Shown: in pieces, positions 45,096-57,142 of the stretch
How positions within the stretch are numbered: the stretch's first letter is position 1
How the letters are laid out: each line of letters starts with the position of its first letter
Assembly: GCA_001466705.2 (NCBI GenBank)
Contig: LATX02000197.1
Span: 434,001 to 498,000 of the forward strand
From: Moniliophthora roreri
Taxonomy: Eukaryota > Basidiomycota > Agaricomycetes > Agaricales > Marasmiaceae
Length of the DNA: 64,000 nt
Direction: 5' to 3'
The notes under the pieces: model-generated
The model's database searches: none
The model's input: only the letters and a program-made list of their open reading frames with translations
What the model was told of the DNA's origin: nothing
Made by a program: the position numbers and the translations under genes

Positions 45096-46025
45096 TCACA
45101 GTCTTGCGGAAAAATGTGCCATGTCGCCACTGTCGATGCGAGCTTTGAGAGTGACCACCATGCGCTCCAGCTTCTAAATGTATGTGCTTCTCGCCTCCAC
45201 AAGAGATAATAGGGAGCTTACGTCAGAAGGAATGCAACTTTTATGAACGAAGGTTTTGAGTTGTGGACACGGACATGGCACGACATCAGCTGATGTAGAG
45301 CAAGTGGGATGAAGTGCTGAAGAGGTGATTTTGATAGGAAATGACAAAGAAAAGCATGTTAGATCGCAGCCCGACCGTTCAACAAAAGCAGAAAATGGGA
45401 GTGCGTCCAAACGGTAATCAATTGAGGGATTCCTACGATCCCAACACATCCACACGAACATGATAGAGAAGTCTTTGAGCACTGGTGCATTGATTGTGTC
45501 AAAGAACTTCTGTAGTTGCAGTATTGCAGACTCAGGCGAGTGCCTAGAGTCTGTAATGAACTCCACGTCGAGAGTGCGGAGGTGGGGTAGAACTGTTTCC
45601 TGGAATGCATCGATGGGAAATGTGTCATTGCTAGCGAGATAAATGTATAGAGTGCATTGTTGAAGGTATGAGCGCGCCAATGAGAGGATCCGCAAGGTCT
45701 CGGATGCACGAATGAGATCACCTCCTGGGGCACCAAGGCTTAGTTTGGTGATATTCCCCCAGCGAATTGGCAGACGAAAATAGGCCTCCTCAAGATGAAG
45801 CACTTGGATTAAAGGAGCATGTTTGAAAATGACCCTCAAAGGACTCTCGGATGCTCGGTCATCGGCATCCAAGTCACCGGTTTTACCGCAGATGGACGTG
45901 AAGTCCTCCAGCAAGTCCAACCTTTGATCTTCCACTGTCTCCAGGACCTTCCTGACGCCATTGGGGATGATCAATATTAACCTCTGCCATCGTGATGTTT
46001 GATATATGTGCGTCGCCCGTGTCAT
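45096..46025 (-). pseudogene. 5'-truncated F-box/LRR-like gene
   Basis: Exons 46025..45222 and 45173..45096 read as the C-terminal two thirds of an agaricomycete F-box-associated protein. Visible parts are a WQRLILIIPNGV segment, LRR-like strands (APLIQVLHLEEAYFRLP, LPHLRTLDVEFITD) and LTCFSLSFPIKI, then LERMVVTLKARIDSGDM near the end. The intron has a GTAAGC donor. The N-terminal F-box that should precede the WRxL segment is missing, and a glycosyltransferase fragment on the other strand begins 36 bases away. It is therefore a truncated copy; expression is uncertain. Confidence 0.6.
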
Positions 46026-46061
46026 TCTCAGCCGCGTATTCAGGCTAACATAACACTATAG

Positions 46062-46721
46062 GTCTCGTTTGGCTCGGTAACTTGGCCTGCGGAAACCGAC
46101 AAGCTCTTTGCGGTCCTTGAAACTTTAGTGAAGAACGATACTCCTTTTATATTGGCACATCCCGACGTACCCGAACTTCCTACAGATATACGCTCTTTGA
46201 TTGATGGAAGTGAAATTGCCATGGCGCTTTCGTGGGCACCCCAACAAGAGATTCTGGCACACAAGGTTACGGGTTGGTTCATGACTCATGGCGGATGGAA
46301 TAGCACTCAGGAAGGTATCATGGCTAGAGTACCAATGTAAGTTCCAAGTTAGATTTCGTTCCGAGTTGAGGTTGACGTATCAATTCGTGTACTTAGGATA
46401 TTCTGGCCATACTCGGCAGACCAGCCTGTCAATGCGGGCATTCTGGTACTGAACCATAAAGCAGCCCTCGAGTTGATTGAAGTACGAACGACCGAGTGGG
46501 GGCAGAGGAAGCCGTATCGAGAACTTGAGGTGCCGCCTACTTATACCACCAAAGCAGTTCGAGCAGAGGTTGGCAGGCTGTTGGAGCGACTGAAGGGTCC
46601 TGGGGGGCAAGTGGTGCGGGAGAATGCGTTGGCCTTAGGCGACAAGGTAAACAAGCTTTGGGAACAAGACGGGGAGTCGAGGAAAGAGTTGCTTGACTTT
46701 TTGAGTACTTTTTGTTCGTAG
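46062..46721 (+). pseudogene. UDP-glycosyltransferase, C-terminal half only
   Basis: Exons 46062-46336 and 46397-46721 encode the sugar-nucleotide-binding half of a family-1 UDP-glycosyltransferase. It begins [15 protein letters not shown] and contains the signature [26 protein letters not shown] and a DQPVNA segment. It ends in a helical tail and TAG. A TATAG acceptor precedes the first exon, so upstream exons once existed, but the sequence there is now an F-box-like fragment. The acceptor-binding N-terminal half and catalytic His are lost, so it is probably inactive. Confidence 0.85.
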
Positions 46722-47166
46722 TAGTTTGGTTTGACAATGAGTCACGGGAACGGGAAAATCTCGGATAAATAGCCCTACCCTCGAAGTCTCCAGCTGACAT
46801 GTAATAATTCATTCATGTATTTACCTCTCCAGCCTCGAGGCCAGCCGGTATCATTGACTCAGCATCAAGCACGATGTTTGTGATACAGCAGGCGATTCGT
46901 TGTCGTCGCTCCTTGTACGTGAACTCCATTTTGCGGAGTGCGGCATTCCATTTTCTTACCCTTTTATCCTCAGGGGCCCATCATGAGTTCCACAGTATTT
47001 ACCCAGAGCACGCAGGATATGTTCCGGAACCAGAAGAAATGCTTACGAAGAGGCGCGATAGACGGCATTATAATGTAAAGGTGGGCAAAGGGGAACGTGG
47101 TCAGTGTATGTGTTTTCCTTTATAAATTATATCCCCAGACTTATCTGGCTCTATAGAGATTGAGAC
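46722..47166. other. Intergenic, promoter of MFS gene
   Basis: Contains an open frame at 46,874-47,125 without recognisable similarity, possibly upstream leader sequence. No other features seen. Confidence 0.4.
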
Positions 47167-49503
47167 ATGCCCTCGCTATCTGTCGCTGTTCCACCTCCTG
47201 TGGCCATCCTCCCGCCCAATCTCCATCGTGATGCAGATATCACCATCAACGAAAATCATGAGAATACCGAAGCCGTGGCTTCAGACGAATCTGCGGTCGA
47301 CATGGAACCCATCGAAATGCCACCCTTGAACACTGCACGCGGGAAAGGGAAAATCCAAGCTCATGCTTCTTCATCAGTGGAATCGTTCCCTGAACGCAGA
47401 GGATCGGAGGCCGCTTACGAGCTTCATCCCATACCGACATATCTCTCAGAGCGAACTCGCAGGCCGTCTGCTATTCGACATGATTCTGTACCTGAAACTA
47501 TCCTCAGCACCAAAACAGCTGAGGAAGATATCACGGCATCGGTTGCACGCGAGTCTGCGTTACCTGTTCTAGATTTCTCGGAGGACGCGGCACAGAGCAG
47601 GGCTATGGGTCAGTTAACGAAGAAGCAGAAAACCAGAGCGATATTGCATCTTGCGGCATTGTATTGGACCTTCTTCCTGGAGGGGTGGAATGACGGAAGT
47701 GTCGGGCCTTTGCTTCCTGTTATTCAAAGGGATTATCGAGTATGTACTCCTTTTCTGTTGTTTTTGTGCTCAAACGACGGTAATCCATCAGGTTGGGTTT
47801 GAAGTCGTCGCCCTCCTTTTTGTGACAAATTGTGTTGTATGTGCTTCACTTGATTCGAGCATCTCGTACTCGTTATCAACGTTTTTTTTTTGCATAGGGA
47901 TTTATCACTGGTGCCTTTTTGAACGTATATGCGACCCATAAACTCGGATTTGGAAAGGTTAATGTCCTCTTTCGACCTTGGTAGTCAGTGTGACTGAATA
48001 AAATGCCTCTTTCTAGGTCATGGTCCTTGGTCAGTTGAATATACTTCTCTAGTGGTTCTTGGGGTGAACATAATGCTTCGCTAGGGTCAATTTTCCAGCT
48101 CATCGCGTACATCATCCAAAGTCCTGCACCGCCCTTCCCAGTCCTGGTCATGTCGTTCTTCTTTGCTGGCTTAGGTCTATCATTCCAGGTATGCCGTGCG
48201 GTGGGGCTGACGGCTTGCTCCACACTAACGGAACTCCCGCAGAACGCCCAAGGAAACGGATTCGTTGGAAGCCTTCAGAAGAATCAATCGATGAAACTGA
48301 TGGTCCTTCACGCATCTTACGGATTGGGAGCTTTCTGCTCCCCGCTTGTAGCAACATATTTCTCTGGCGTTCGACATTGGTCGTTTCACTATCTCATCTC
48401 GGCTGGAATTGCAGTTTCGAATACGGCGGTTTTGATCGCTGTGTTTAGGTTTAGGACGCAGGATGGTGTGTGCGATGTCTTGCCCATATTTGCACCACCT
48501 AACGACATGACCTCTGTACAGAACTGATGCAAGAGATTGGTCAGTCAAGCGATGAACAGAATGCTGGTAGGACGGACAATAGCAACCTGTACAGACAAAT
48601 CTTCAACAACAAGGCATTGCATTTCATGGCCATCTTCGCGTTGATTTATATTGGAGTGGAAGTTACGGTTGGAGGTACGGTTGGCTTACCAGGTACCGTT
48701 TTCCTGTTGACTGACGTTATGCCGCAGGTTGGATTGTCACTTTCATCATCGAAGAAAGAGATGGTGGACACAGCGCCGGATACATTTCATCTGGTTTCTT
48801 CGGCGGTAAGTGCCATGTTCATGTACGGGGACAAAATAGTTTAGCTGAGGCGTCCTCTCGTCAGGCTTGACCATCGGAAGGCTAGCTTTGTGGTGGATCA
48901 ACAAGAAGGTGCGTCTTCATCCCATCTAGGAACAGGTGGATGTTTCAATATTCCTATTCAGGTTGGTGAATACACCGTCATATTCTTCTACACCATACTT
49001 GCTATCGCGTGAATAGTTCCCGTTTCCGTCTGTGTAGCCATGGTCTGATGTCTTTCTCTGCCGCAGCCTGGAGGTCACCGTCTGGCTCGTCCCGTCTATC
49101 ATTCAGAATGCTATAGCTGTAAGTTCGATCTTGGCATTGATCCTCCCACTTCTGTGCAGTGCTGATCGCGGGACCTGTATAGGTATCCTTCATCGGAGTG
49201 TTACTCGGTCCCATGTTTCCGCTCATGGTCACTCACGGATCTCGAGTCATTCCCGCTTCCATATTCACTGGTAGTATGGGATGGATTACTGGGATCGGGA
49301 TGTCAGGGTCTGCTGCGCTGCCGTTCATCACGGGTGTGCTGGCGGCTAAGTATGGGATCGGGTCGTTACAGCCTTTGTGAGCCTTCGTCTCGGAGTTTTT
49401 CAATGCCCACGAGCCTGAGAGTTCTTCCTACAGTTTAATTGCAATGATGAGTACCATGGTAGGGCTATGGGCCATGGTACCCAAGAGGAGAAGGGTCGAT
49501 TAA
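47167..49503 (+). CDS. MFS transporter (BSC6-like)
   Basis: Predicted 551-aa carrier from 13 exons: 47167-47739, 47792-47836, 47898-47957, 48017-48029, 48085-48188, 48243-48465, 48522-48674, 48728-48805, 48865-48908, 48962-49008, 49067-49118, 49183-49376 and 49434-49503. All junctions are canonical and in frame. A long cytosolic N-terminus (about 160 residues) precedes the first span (LHLAALYWTFFLEGWNDGSV). The loop after the third span begins with ATHKLGFGKVMVLG, and two six-helix halves follow. Helices ending VLVMSFFFAGLGLSFQNA and GLTIGRLALWWINKK are typical of the fungal 'bypass of stop codon 6'-type sugar-transporter-like family. Substrate unknown. Exon 4 has only 13 bases. Confidence 0.9.
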
Positions 49504-50618
49504 GTTCGCTAAGGTTTTCTTTGGAATCTTGTGGTCTTTGTTCCCCGTGTTTTTAGGGCTCCATTAAATGTAAGTCAAAGGTATAGATCGCTTTCCGTAC
49601 TACCAATGTGGAGCCCCGCATCTGCACCGCGGGATCAATTTTCAAACAAGCTCTTCCACCCCCGCTGTTTCCCCGCATTCTCATGGATTCTCATGGTTCT
49701 CAATTCATCGGCGCTCGTTGCTTCGCTACTGTGAATATCTTATCGCATCAACGGCTTTAGGACGAATGTACATCCAACGTACAGTACATAGGGTCCGTCT
49801 CATCAAGGAACCCTGGCATCAGGGTAGCAACTTGATCATCTGAACAAGCACCTGAAGGGGCGGTAAGCCCAAAGTTGATTTGATATCCGGCGAAACTAGG
49901 GCAGGAAGCCGTTGAGGAGAAGGTGTCACATCACGCCTTCTATATCAGGTTCACCTAAGAATATTTCTTCTTGCCCAACGCAACAAAAGGTCGGAAGCCG
50001 AGCTGGGTCCCTTGGAAAAGTCAGCGCCACATTCACGACGAGAAGAGAATGAAGAGGGGTGGTGGAGGGGAGGACGACGAGAGTGAGTTGGTGGAGCTGA
50101 AGGGAGCTAGGGTTCAATCATGGTTTCCAAATAAGTAAATTTGCGACTGCGCCGAGCATTTTACAAGAAAAGAAAAGTATCTTGTCCCTCCCGTCGTACT
50201 AATAACTTCTGACAAGTGTTTGGCAAGGGAATTTTTTCCGAGGCCAAACAAGATTTGAGTGCGCCAAGGACTCCTGGTGGATGACTGTACATCATACAGC
50301 GAGCTTGATGCAATACTGAAGCAATCATTGAATCAAGTCCCAAACGTCGAGACTGATGTGTAATAAATCGCATCATTGCGAGGCAAAGCTTTTACATTGA
50401 CAAACAACGCCATGTATGTGTGTGTGACATCACACCCCGCACTTACTTTTTTTGATCTATTAGCGGGATGCAGAAGCCCTATATATAGCGTGCCGTTTAG
50501 TTGTTCCCGCAGCTTTATCACCTATCAATTCCAACGCGACACTGGCGCCGTCTACATACCCCATAGCATCTTTAAGAACTTCGTCTGCTCGCCCTATAAC
50601 ATAACAACCCCCATCATC
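49504..50618. other. Intergenic region
   Basis: No gene or repeat was recognised. A TATATATAG box (about 50,480-50,488) lies about 130 bases before the next ATG. Confidence 0.4.
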
Positions 50619-51259
50619 ATGTCCTCTATCAGCATTGCTCAATCCCTGCGTTCCTTCGTCCCCGGAGTGCAGAGACGTTGTTTCATGATCGTGTATCCCA
50701 ATCCGCTGTTCTGGATGGGATTACGCGTAAGTATCTTTCGCGTCTTTATCCCGATGACTCTCTGAACTGATTCGTGAATAAACAGACAGGCTCCTCGAGC
50801 CAGACAACTTACCTCCTGTCTTTTGGTCGAGGACACGACGATATGATGGTCGCTGGGAAGAATGCCTGGGCGTAAGAAATTCCTCTTCCTATACCACCAT
50901 CCATCTGCTGACCTAGACGCGTTCTAGCGTCAGCTACAGCAATAAATATAGCACCTTCCAGGCTCACCAGGACAGGCTTGAATGTGAGTTTTTCACGCTT
51001 AATCTCAATTCAGGTTCACAGAGGCTTCAGTGCAGTTTCAAAATGGATCAACATCCTCGACAGCGGGAAGGCTTCTGGTTCCAAGAAGAATCTTCGAGAA
51101 ACACTCATCGAAGTCTTGGAATTGTTCCCCCGTCACACCTTGGACTCTAAAAACGGAGTTGAGACGGCTGCACGAGAGCTCGACGGTCGCATACGTGCTG
51201 TGGCGGCCGGATTTGAAGAAGCGAAGAAAGTCGTTGGGACGAAGGTTGCGTTGGCATAA
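50619..51259 (+). CDS. Small protein of unknown function
   Basis: Predicted 157-aa protein from exons 50619-50726, 50786-50871, 50928-50983 and 51036-51259, all in frame. I do not recognise the family. The N-terminus has a basic, Ser-rich amphipathic stretch (SSISIAQSLRSFVPGVQRR) that could be a mitochondrial presequence. A central part with GRGHDDMMVAGKNAWAVSYS is followed by an Arg/Lys/Glu-rich helical C-terminus (LRETLIEVLELFPRHTL). There is no membrane span. The TATATATAG at 50,480 and a long A/C-rich leader suggest a well-expressed gene. Confidence 0.65.
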
Positions 51260-51909
51260 GCCACGGTTCTAATTTGTAATTAGAAGTCTAGAAGTCTGTT
51301 TAACTTTTGTTGTAACTTTTTCTCTCAGTGCCTAGTACACGGTCGGGTATAGGTTATACACATGTTAATTTTAGCTTGATTGTATTGCTCTTACCCCTTT
51401 TTGTATTGTACCAAATTAACGAATGGACAACTTACCACAGTTGTTTTCGTCTCTGATAGACATTGTATTCATATTACTGCCTATCAAACCCTATCGCCCG
51501 TGGAACTTTTCGGACGCGGGCGTTCGGACTGCAACTGAAAATGGTTGAATCTGCACGCTTTGCTTATAGTATGCAAAAGCCGCAACGCATTGGAACCGTA
51601 ATATTTCGCTAGGCTACTGTAAATATGTTCATATAGTTTGATTCCCCTGTCATTGCCGACGACCTGTGGAGGTGCTAATGCGGTACCTGAAGACCATCCA
51701 CGTAGGAAGAAGCGCAGCGTGAGTTATCAAACATTCGGGACTTAGAACGAACCAGTGATTGATTTGCGAAGCAGAGAATATCGGAACATCAAAGAACACA
51801 GAAGACTACGACAGACGCGATAAACTGAAGCCGCAACGATTTAATGGTCTCGGCATTGCTTCTAAAAGCGCAGGCGTGAGTACCAGCGACAAGATCCCGA
51901 AAAATGTAC
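51260..51909. other. Convergent intergenic region
   Basis: Holds the 3' flanks of the small gene and the DUF4419 pseudogene. Nothing else recognised. Confidence 0.4.
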
Positions 51910-53166
51910 TCACCAAAAATCAGTTTTCCTTATCCGCGCCAAAGCCGCTTCCATCTCTTGTTTCTTCTCCTCGTCGCCTCTCCCACGGAGTTTAGGGCCA
52001 CGCTGGGTGAATATCCACCACCCTGGTACGGGTTTGACCAAATGGCTCTTGCAAACGCGGAACCCAACCGTGCCTGCAACCATAGTCGCCTCGAAAATCA
52101 CTCCGTTATCATCGAGCTTGACATCGACCGCTGCATATCCACGGGGCACATCATTATTGTTAAGTTCATGATATTAAACTCCATCCAGGACCAGATTACC
52201 CCTGCCGAAATCGAAGAATCTGGGGACGGAGAAGACTGATTTGTCCTTTGTGGAAGCGTGAGATGGGAGAACTTCAGAAGAGAAGGCTACTCACACGAAG
52301 TTCGACTGGGTTCCCTAGCCATTTTCCGTCCACGTCAAAGACACAGAATGCCGTTAACCAGCCAGACAAAAAAGTCTGACCGCATCCTTCCGAACGATAA
52401 TGGGCCACTCGACGCCAGAAATCCAGATTCTTCCGACCATATGGGTCGTCGAAGGCGGCAATGAAGCGGGAAAGTACTGGGCGAAGAAGGTGGTACCATT
52501 GTGTCGTCTCGTTCCCATACTCTTTGAGCTTCTCTATACGCATGAACAGCTTTTCCCAATCAGCCTTATCTCCTTCAAGAGTTACTCGCGGAATGCCACA
52601 AAGGATGGCAACGAGCGTGTAGTCGAAATACTTCTTTAACGTCGCCATCATAACCACGGCACTAACGAGACCATCGTTCTTAGTCGTGGTAGTGAAGTCT
52701 GGCAGAATCCAATCGCATAGAGCCGGATCTGTAACATTCTCTCTAAGCTGATCCGTCATCTTTTTGCAAAGATAACCAAAATCGACTGTGTATCTATCAC
52801 CAAACGTAGCAACCTCCAGTTCCTTCTTGTCCTTGTGGGCAACGAAGGGACGAACGGAGACGTTCGGCATTTGCGTCGACAAAGAAGCAGAATTGTGTGA
52901 GGATAGCGATCCAGACATCGTCAGGTCGAATGGATAGGGCTCGATGGTTGGCGTAAGCCTCCGCGACAGCATGGACAAAGCCGTTGGAACATGCAATGAT
53001 TGGTTCCTTTTCATAGGGATGGCTTTCAAAGGAGTTCGTCGGATCTTTGATACTGATCGTAGCACGCAGTGCGGAGAAGCTTGAGTGGGGTGATATCTTG
53101 CAAGGTTCTTTCTGATAGTGGGTACGGCTCAGCAGGGTGTTTCGCTGGGCAAAAGGTGACAGGCAT
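51910..53166 (-). pseudogene. DUF4419 protein, disrupted
   Basis: Relative of the fungal DUF4419 family, whose function is unknown. In order: LLRTACYDQYQRSDELL, then after a frame change NGFVHAVAEAYANHRAL and IRPDDVWIAILTQFCFFVDA. After a second change at the GGG run 52,847-52,849 come FVAHKDKKELEVATFGDRYT, DFGYLCKKMTDQL, DWILPDFTTTTKNDGLVSAV, CGIPRVTLEGDKADWEKL and SGWLTAFCVFDVDGKWLG. An intron leads to a last exon with TAA about 20 codons in, then NNNDVPRGYAAVDVKL. At least two frameshifts and one stop break it, though the family's core is well preserved, so inactivation may be recent or partly due to sequencing errors. Confidence 0.82.
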
Positions 53167-53579
53167 CGTTCCAGGATCCAGGTGGTTTTCTGCTCCCCCC
53201 CTGCGCTTCATAGGCCCTCTTCTGTCAATCAATGTAGTACTGTCCTGTCATTTCAGCGGCTATGTCGTATCCATCTGTCGTTCGTACCTGTACCATAGTA
53301 GATGAGTCAAATGTATCCAAACTGATGTACATACTTACAAGCCTGAGTCATGTCTGCACCGAAACCACTGAGTTGACACGGAGGAGTTCTTTTGTGACCA
53401 CCAAGTCCGAGTTCGGAAGGGTTTTTGAAGGGACAAGGGTATTCATGACTTCATGGTCGAATGAAAGTTGCAGATCGGGCAGTCGAAATCAGCGCGTCAT
53501 GGAGAGGAAAGCCCAAGGAACCGGCAAGTCGTACCCTGTGTGATCAGAGTTTCTGTAAACGGTCGGTGAAACGTCCATG

Positions 53580-54540
53580 TCTTGACTCCTTCAATGATCT
53601 GCTGGTGCAGGCGACGCATCCTCTCTAATCACTTTTCCCATTGGCAAACCGGGTCTCATTTCTACTCAACGCACTCGAGGAAAGAAAAAGAACAATCATT
53701 TCAGCTCCTCGACGACATCCACTCAAGGCCAAGGTCGCATCTGACTCGGCGGCCTCAACCTCAGAAAAACAACCCGACTGGAGAAGATTCAAAGGCATCT
53801 CCAACAAACTCGATGCTGGGTGACAAACAGCAATGGAAATCACAATCCCAGATTCTCGACGACATATGGGCATTCTAAGAACGTCTAGTGGAAGAAAAAG
53901 CAGGGCTGCAAAAAGTTCGGAATCGAATTGACAGGGAAAAGGTGGGGATGTTTGGGCAATATGGTTGGATAAGAGAGAGGCATGAGAGGGAGAGCAAAGG
54001 GAACCGAAAGGAGAGAGCAAGGCTCAGACGATGGATCATGGGGGCACACGAACCGGTGATTCTTGCTAAGAACAAGGATCTTGTGCTAAATTCCATGAAG
54101 GAAGAGGAAGAGGAAGAGACGGATACCAAGGCGGAGAAGGTCGTAACAGAGAAGGCCGGGGATTCAGCACATTTCTGGCGATCTCTCGTTGGGACTTTAC
54201 CGGACGTAGAGTCGAGGACACCGACATCGTAAGTTCACTGCTCAGATGCTCGAACACCCATTTACTGAACGAGCCACCAGACCGACTCTTGAGCAATCAG
54301 CGTGTCTAGAGGAAAAACACGACTCTGAAAAGTACGAACTTCCTCGACGCCATTTGCAACGATCCAATCGCTGTCATCGTTTCAGGGCATCCAATCTTCA
54401 CCCTAAAATGTGGGCGTTCACGTTTGATTCCTTTTTCACCCATTCAATAAATCCTATACCAGACTTCAGGCCGAGGAACCTGAAACCGCGCGTCAACCCC
54501 AATGCCACGACTCGAGGTAAGTCGGCTTCTTGTAAGTTGA
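53580..54540 (+). pseudogene. Eroded gene of unknown function
   Basis: Segments in different frames look like former coding sequence. 53,641-53,820 reads MANRVSFLLNALEERKRTII and PDWRRFKGISNKLDAG. 53,825-54,232 reads LDDIWAF, a TAA at 53,876, ERLVEEKAGLQKVRNRIDRE and MFGQYGWIRERHERES. 54,340-54,530 reads TNFLDAICNDPIAVIVSGHP and INPIPDFRPRNLKPRV. Charged helices dominate the middle. Frame changes and one in-frame stop suggest decay. No family was recognised. Confidence 0.45.
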
Positions 54541-55164
54541 TACTGCGAAGTGTCGCTGATCTCTGGACATAGGCCCGAACATTCAAAACCCCGACCCACA
54601 GCTTCTGGATTGCGAGATGGGTCTCCGATAGACAGGAATGAATGAGGCTTCTCATGAAAGGCTAGCGGGAACACGTCAGGCAATAATGCTAACGAGCGTG
54701 TTTTGCCAACGTCCAGAAAATCATCCGAGGAATGCGCAGGAGAGGTGATTATAGTCTGGCGGGAAAGCACAGAAAGTTGAGGTGTGGACCAACATAGTCT
54801 GTCCCAGTATGTCGGCTGATGCAAATCTTGAACAGAGATGAAGCACAAACGATACCCACGTTCCAGTTACATCGTATTTAAGCATTGCGATGTAATCCCC
54901 TGACGCAGAATTATACCATCCAACTCACGAGAAAATTGTTCCCAATAAGTTTTGTAATCTGTCAGAACTCTCAGCAGAAACTGCGTTTTAACGGTGAGTG
55001 GTTCGTTCTTGGATTGCCACATTTGCAGATTGTCGTAATCAAGTTTATCTTCATTGTTCTCTACTTGCAGTCAAGGATGGCCACCAGCATTGTCCCACGG
55101 AGACGGTTGTCTTATAATCCGATTCGAAAAATCCAGCCGCCTGGTATCTTGGTTCGGAACCAGC
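54541..55164. other. Intergenic region
   Basis: Promoter side of the F-box gene that follows. Nothing else recognised. Confidence 0.4.
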
Positions 55165-56554
55165 ATGGAACAAGACACCTCTCTCAGGCTTCGTACCCAG
55201 CTTCCCCTCGAAGTGGTTGAAATTATCATCGAACCGCTCATATACAGCCCACGAGATCTCCAGAATTGCGCATTGGTTTCTCAAACGTGGCTCTACGCCG
55301 CCCGTCGCCATCTCTTCACCGTCGTTCGCCTCGACCCTGCCAATTTCCTCAGTTTCGCCAAATTGTGTGCACGCACGTACCCTTATTTCTCGCCGCGATG
55401 GGTGAAGCACATTGTCATCCACGAGCCCATGACTATCCCGGCCTTTCGTAGCTTGCTTAGCCATCATGACTTGGTCAAAAATCTACCCTTGAACATCTCC
55501 ACCGAAATGGCAGCTCTTCCAGCTTGCAAACAGCTCTTCCATGAAAATTTGCCCAAGCTCACCATGGTCGGCATCACGGAACGTGACTGGCGTGGTTGCG
55601 TTACCAAAAGTCGTATCCTTTTCAATCAGTTTACCGGTGTCAAGGAGGTTTCATTCCGTGGTAGTCATTTTTGGGATATTCAGCAGCAAATTGATATCAC
55701 CGTTTCCTTTTCCGCTTTGGAGAAGGTATCTTTCGCTCATGCCAGAGGCAAAGAACATGGGCTGGTCCAGCCACAGCGTCAAACGAGCCCGCTGAATTTG
55801 ATTCAGCTTCCTCCAGCATTACACGCATTCCAAGCGTACTTTGTTGGGGTGAACACACCGTATTTTCTTCCCCTCATGAAAGCATTGGGACCTCAAATCG
55901 ATGAATGGACATTCGAGTTTACGATACCGATGGTATGGGACCTCCAGACCTTGGATTCGGTGATGAGCGAATGTGCTATAGCGGAGAAGCAGAGGTGGAA
56001 GTTGGTGATTCATGACAGCTACCTCGATTTTAGTGGACTCGGGATTGGTGAGTAAAGTATTGCTTATCCGCTTCTCATTCACTCACATACGTGCAGCACC
56101 TCTCCTGCCAGTTTTTATCAAACACCTGACATGGAACAACCGAATCACCGCTGTCGTTCTGAAAGGAGCCTGGTGGTATTTACTCCCACACGTCTTTAAC
56201 TCTCTTACAAAAGAGCCCTATCCTCGCGAGAAGTTGGCGTTTATCGAGTCCCTGACGCTGCCAGAGTATAGCGTACATAGTTCTATTCCGATTAAGGAAC
56301 AACTCGAGGAACTCGATATCATTGTGAGGCATCCGCAATTCCAGAGGCTGAGGGAGGTGCATTTGGCCGTTTCTAGCTCGTTTCCAGGGGCGGAGCTGCT
56401 GGATGCCGGTTATGATAGGGCCTCTGGCACGGTGAAGGTTGGGTCCAGCCCTTGGATGACCACGCAGGAAAAGCTGAAGAAATTGAAGGAACATATGCCC
56501 TGGGCAAAGGAGAAGGGAATACTAAAGTTTTATGCTGTTTATGTAGCCGTATGA
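55165..56554 (+). CDS. F-box-like protein
   Basis: Predicted 446-aa protein from exons 55165-56047 and 56097-56554 (GTGAGT donor, CAG acceptor). Residues about 12-55, LPLEVVEIIIEPL through CALVSQTWLYAARRHLF, form an F-box, the Skp1-binding part of SCF ubiquitin ligases. The rest is an F-box-associated, beta/alpha LRR-like region, including LPKLTMVGITERDW, SALEKVSFAHARG and EWTFEFTIPMVWDL. It ends in a helical tail (LKKLKEHMPWAKEKGIL). Target unknown. One of several F-box/LRR-type genes between 45 and 64 kb. Confidence 0.82.
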
Positions 56555-57142
56555 GTAGGAATAATGAATTCATGTCCGTCGGCCTCGGGATAAAAGTAAG
56601 GACTGAGTGCTACTGATACTAAACAGTACAAACGAAACTACGCCGACCCGGGAGGCAGTGCCACATCAGCCAAAAGCTCGGCAAACTTGTTTGTTATCTA
56701 TTGTCACCTCAACGTTTACTCTGTATCAATGCTTCCTCTTCGCGCAATGTGATCCCGATATCTCGGGCAAAGATAATTCTCTCATTGCTGTAGTCATGAC
56801 GCTAGCTACACGTCTTTTGTTGAAGTTGGCAACCGGCCACAGTACAGGATCAAGCGAGGCGGCATGCCTTCCTATTGTCTTTTTGCATCTCTTTGTCCGG
56901 CTAAAATCACATAAAGGAATAGAGAGGATGTCAATGCGCTCAACTTGTATTACGCCCACCAGAATCGAAACCCAACGAAACTTTGCAATATTCCAGGGAA
57001 ACTCGTCCCTTTCTTCGCCCGCTTTGACCAAAAAAAAACAGTATGAGCCTCGTCCTTTTTCCTTTGCGCCCGTCTTGCTCAACTCGATGATCCAGATATT
57101 CAATTCATCGCAATAACACGGGGGAATCTAAACCTGCTAGCT
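56555..57142. other. Intergenic region
   Basis: An open frame at 56,607-57,116 shows no recognisable family. No repeats seen. Confidence 0.4.

Noticed and set aside
46874..47125. Open frame before the MFS gene
   Set aside because: No similarity or splice support; more likely leader or random open sequence.
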